Source of the DNA: Capitella teleta
Taxonomy: Eukaryota > Annelida > Polychaeta > Capitellidae
Reading direction: 5' to 3'
Assembly: GCA_000328365.1 (NCBI GenBank)
Contig: KB303112.1
Location: 166,598 to 230,597 of the forward strand
DNA: 64,000 nt
A model generated the notes under the pieces. The model was not told the DNA's origin and ran no database searches. It saw nothing but the letters and a program-made list of their open reading frames with translations. Position 1 is the stretch's first letter, and the number at the start of each line of letters is the position of its first letter. A program made the position numbers and the translations under genes. Shown here one piece after another: positions 61,244 to 64,000 of the stretch.

Positions 61244-64000
61244 GCTTTAATTATAAAGTGTCGAGGTCGACAATGACACAACACGGATATCTGTTTCTAC
61301 AACACAGAGTGCGTATATAGAAATACATTCATCGCAGTTGTGGTAACACTGGCGAAACGGACATGAAATTATCACAGAGTGAAAAATATCCTCGTCAGTC
61401 GTAGCGCATGCGCGAGGCGGTCAGGCACCAGAGGCTATGGCTGACCTTTGACCTCGCTCTCTCTCTATACTCTCCATTCCTCTCCTTCTCTGTCTCTCAA
61501 CTTGGGTTTCAGTTATTTTTGTTGAATGTGATCCAACGGTGACCTTGGCCAACTACGGAGAGCGCCGGTTTGGCGAGCAGCAAAAAGACAATAAAATACA
61601 CGAAGACATTTCAACAAAATGATGAATTGGTCATGCATCATAACTCTCCTGGAACCGGAAGTCGCCCTGACGGACACTTCCGCTGTCCAGGGGGCGCCGA
61701 AGCATGCGGTGATCCCCCCCACCCCTCGTAACCTTATTACCTGACTGCATACTTTTCACCTGTTCTTATGGGCACAATCGTATACCGCATAATTTTTTTT
61801 TAGAAAAAAAAATCTGTTTGCTTAGGTTGAGCATAGGAATGGACTCAGTCAACAGCGCTTATTAGATTTCCCTCCACTCCTTTACTTCAACGAGCGGCCA
61901 AACTTCACAAATCTAAAAATAGCTGACGCCGGTCGGTTTGAGCTGCTTGGGCGTGACTCGTGTAAGTTCCAGCCACGTCCTCATGTGAACAGTGCGTCCG
62001 TCGTATGATGATCTCCGATGACGTCATCGGGAACAATAGTCATCGGAATGCATTGCAGGAGAATCGCGGTCATTAATTTATAATCAAGATTGGCTTTTTA
62101 TCTCCAGCCCAGGGAAGCGATCCCAGGCACCCGCGCTCCGTCTCCCGTCTTCCCGGCGGCCGTGTCCGTTGCCCAAGGGTCGCTTCGATGCCCGCAATTG
62201 GCTGCTGTCCGCGCGCGCATGCGCAGCACACAGTCCACTCGGTGCCTCGATGCCCGCGAAAGGAGGGGAAAAAAAGGGAAGGCATGCACAAGCCCTCCAT
62301 TTGTTTGAAAAAAATCGAAAGCCCGATGAAAAAAATCGAGCGACGCTGCCGCTCGCGGTCAACACGCATGGACAGCCCGCGCGCATAAAAAGCGCGCAGC
62401 GAAGGACACATAAAAACCGCCATGGCACCGACGCACAGTCAGAAAAAGTTGCGCAATATGAGCGAGAGGAAATGACGTAGGCAGGGAAGGGGAGGGGCGG
62501 TTGCTAGGGGTCATGTAGCCATGGCAACGGCTATTCAGTCGCCTTTACGAGATGATTGAAGGCCTGTCCAGCCGCCTTCTGCCAGGAAAACACGCCTGCG
62601 TTATGCAACAAAGAGTTAGCGAGGTTTGCGGAGTGTGCTCGCTTGTCACGGGTACTGTCGCAGTACACAGCCAATTGACCACATGTTGGGGGATTGACGG
62701 CTGATTCCGAAGCTCCCACGTGTCAACCGCCTCGCCTCCAGCTCGTCAGATCGTAACCCAAGCCTGCCACACCAGTTCCCAATCAACCCCTCATCGCGCA
62801 AGACCCGTACGCTGCATGCGACTCATGACCGCGCAAAAACCTCAACTGTTGTGTTTTTGATTCCGTGGAAAAAGAAAGAAGCCGGCCGTCAACCGGCGGA
62901 GGGCAGATCGGATGCCTGCATCGCCCCGAGTAGAAGACCCGGTCGTCCGCCAGGCAGCGCTGTCACTCTGGCTAGCGGGCGGGCGGGCGAAAAAACGAAG
63001 AATTTGACAGCGAAATGTCGCGAGTTTTGCTCCCCTATACACGCATGCGCAGAGGAATGTCCCGACGAACGAAGGGATGTATACACAATGAACGATAAGG
63101 TGCCATTGTGTACGGGTTGTAGATCGTTATACACACCGTGTTGTTATGTAATATTACTATTCAGAACGGAAAGGTTAATGATTGTATGGGAGCCATGGAA
63201 GGGGAATTCAGGGTTTGACCTGAACTGCGGATTCTTCGAGGGAAAAATCTGGGCCGGTATGAACTGGGGTGAGGGCTTCTGACGTCCATCAGAGAATCAG
63301 GTATGTTGCTTGGAGCACCGCCAAAAAGAATTGCGAGTTCTAGATAATCATACGAAAGAAATTTGGGGTAAACACAAAGAAGTTGCATCTCCAAAATGAC
63401 CGACACAAAGCTATCTTGATGTAAGATTTGCTTCCATTCACTCGCCAGTCGTAAATTATGCAAAGAAATGAAACCCAGACGAATATTTCACTAATTGAAA
63501 GGTGGAAAAATGGCCGAAAGGACTAAGGGAGAGTTTTTCTTGTTTTCAAGGAAATCCTCCCTGACCTGGTTCGTTTGGTTACACCCTGAACTGAATCAGT
63601 CAAATCTTGAAGCATAAATTATCTGATAAAACCAGAGACAACGGTGTTAAATCAGCGCCCTAAAACACCCGAATACATCGCCTTGAGTCTTCTGTGCATA
63701 CTTCTCTCTCAACATTGTGACCTCTTGATCTTTGCTCTAGAAATGCTAGTGAGCATGAAGACCTGATATGCTATGCGTCCATCTTAAGGGGTGATATACA
63801 TACGATGATTTGCTAAGATACTAAAACATGTATGGAGTCGTAACTCTCGCTCAAAAGCCGGCTGGCCAACGATACATCAGCGCGATTTCATCTGACAACT
63901 AGTCGGCTCGCTGTTGCCGCTTGCAAACCTAGTTTTACGAGCCGCAAAAAAAAACACAACTCTCCAAGAGTTTTTCGTCTGTCGTCTGTATTTGAATCCA

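Larger units (their letters stand above)
55381..63050. promoter_or_regulatory. Cluster of GCGCATGCGC palindromes (NRF1-like)
   Basis: The exact palindrome GCGCATGCGC is at 55381, 57364, 60456, 60589, 61404 and 62215 (first base). One-mismatch forms are at 55609, 59554 and 63041. The motif equals the core NRF1 consensus. Elsewhere in the window I noticed only one near match, inside BCL11 coding DNA (about 43004). Confidence 0.7.
49909..63999. other. Gene-poor region upstream of BCL11
   Basis: No gene can be supported. CpG and GC are higher than in the first half of the window. Frames of 140-160 codons (55416-55892 minus, 62851-63282 plus) show no domain. An AAAG microsatellite is at 58093-58115. 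The likely content is BCL11 5' regulatory DNA and unseen 5' exons. Confidence 0.45.

Noticed and set aside
62851-63282. 143-codon plus frame
   Set aside because: No domain and unlike coding sequence in composition.

Overview
The window is invertebrate animal nuclear DNA. It has split genes with GT-AG introns, mostly 50-150 bp apart from a few long transposon-filled ones, and AATAAA signals. It carries relics of LINEs, tRNA-derived SINEs, hAT elements and MITEs, long microsatellites and one assembly gap. Protein signatures (a Fos bZIP, a BCL11-type zinc-finger factor, a mitochondrial-type arginase, C1D and GPATCH11) place it in a bilaterian. It does not look vertebrate, but I cannot name the phylum from sequence alone; a marine invertebrate is my guess.

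Layout. 0-1 kb: a LINE 3'-end relic and an hAT transposase relic. 1.5-4.2 kb: a Fos gene on the minus strand with two candidate promoters and alternative first exons. 4.3-5.7 kb: a small MITE and a CR1/L2-like LINE relic. 8.57-14.60 kb: GPATCH11 on the minus strand in six exons; its first 17 codons lie 4.5 kb upstream of the rest, across an intron packed with an hAT relic, a LINE relic, perfect hairpins and a MITE. 14.8-15.9 kb: a 1.08-kb inverted-repeat element holding a long ATT microsatellite. 17.67-22.63 kb: arginase on the plus strand in nine exons, with a mitochondrial-type leader; intron 1 holds a complete SINE. 23.50-24.40 kb: C1D on the plus strand in five exons. 24.4-42.7 kb: a gene-poor stretch with repeats, a degenerate 30-bp minisatellite, and GATGAG and TCAA arrays. 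42.76-49.9 kb: the 3' part of a BCL11 gene on the minus strand, with a 50-N gap inside its first visible exon. 50-64 kb: GC-richer, gene-poor DNA upstream of BCL11, with many GCGCATGCGC palindromes.

The gene set is itself informative. The human relatives FOSL2, GPATCH11, C1D and BCL11A all lie on 2p, and FOS, ARG2 and BCL11B all lie on 14q. The window therefore looks like a compact unduplicated counterpart of the 2p/14q paralogon. Functionally the genes are unrelated housekeeping and regulatory genes: an immediate-early transcription factor, a G-patch protein, a urea-forming enzyme, an exosome cofactor and a developmental repressor.

Exon boundaries were read by eye from splice sites and reading phase. 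All homology calls rest on recognised motifs, not on searches.
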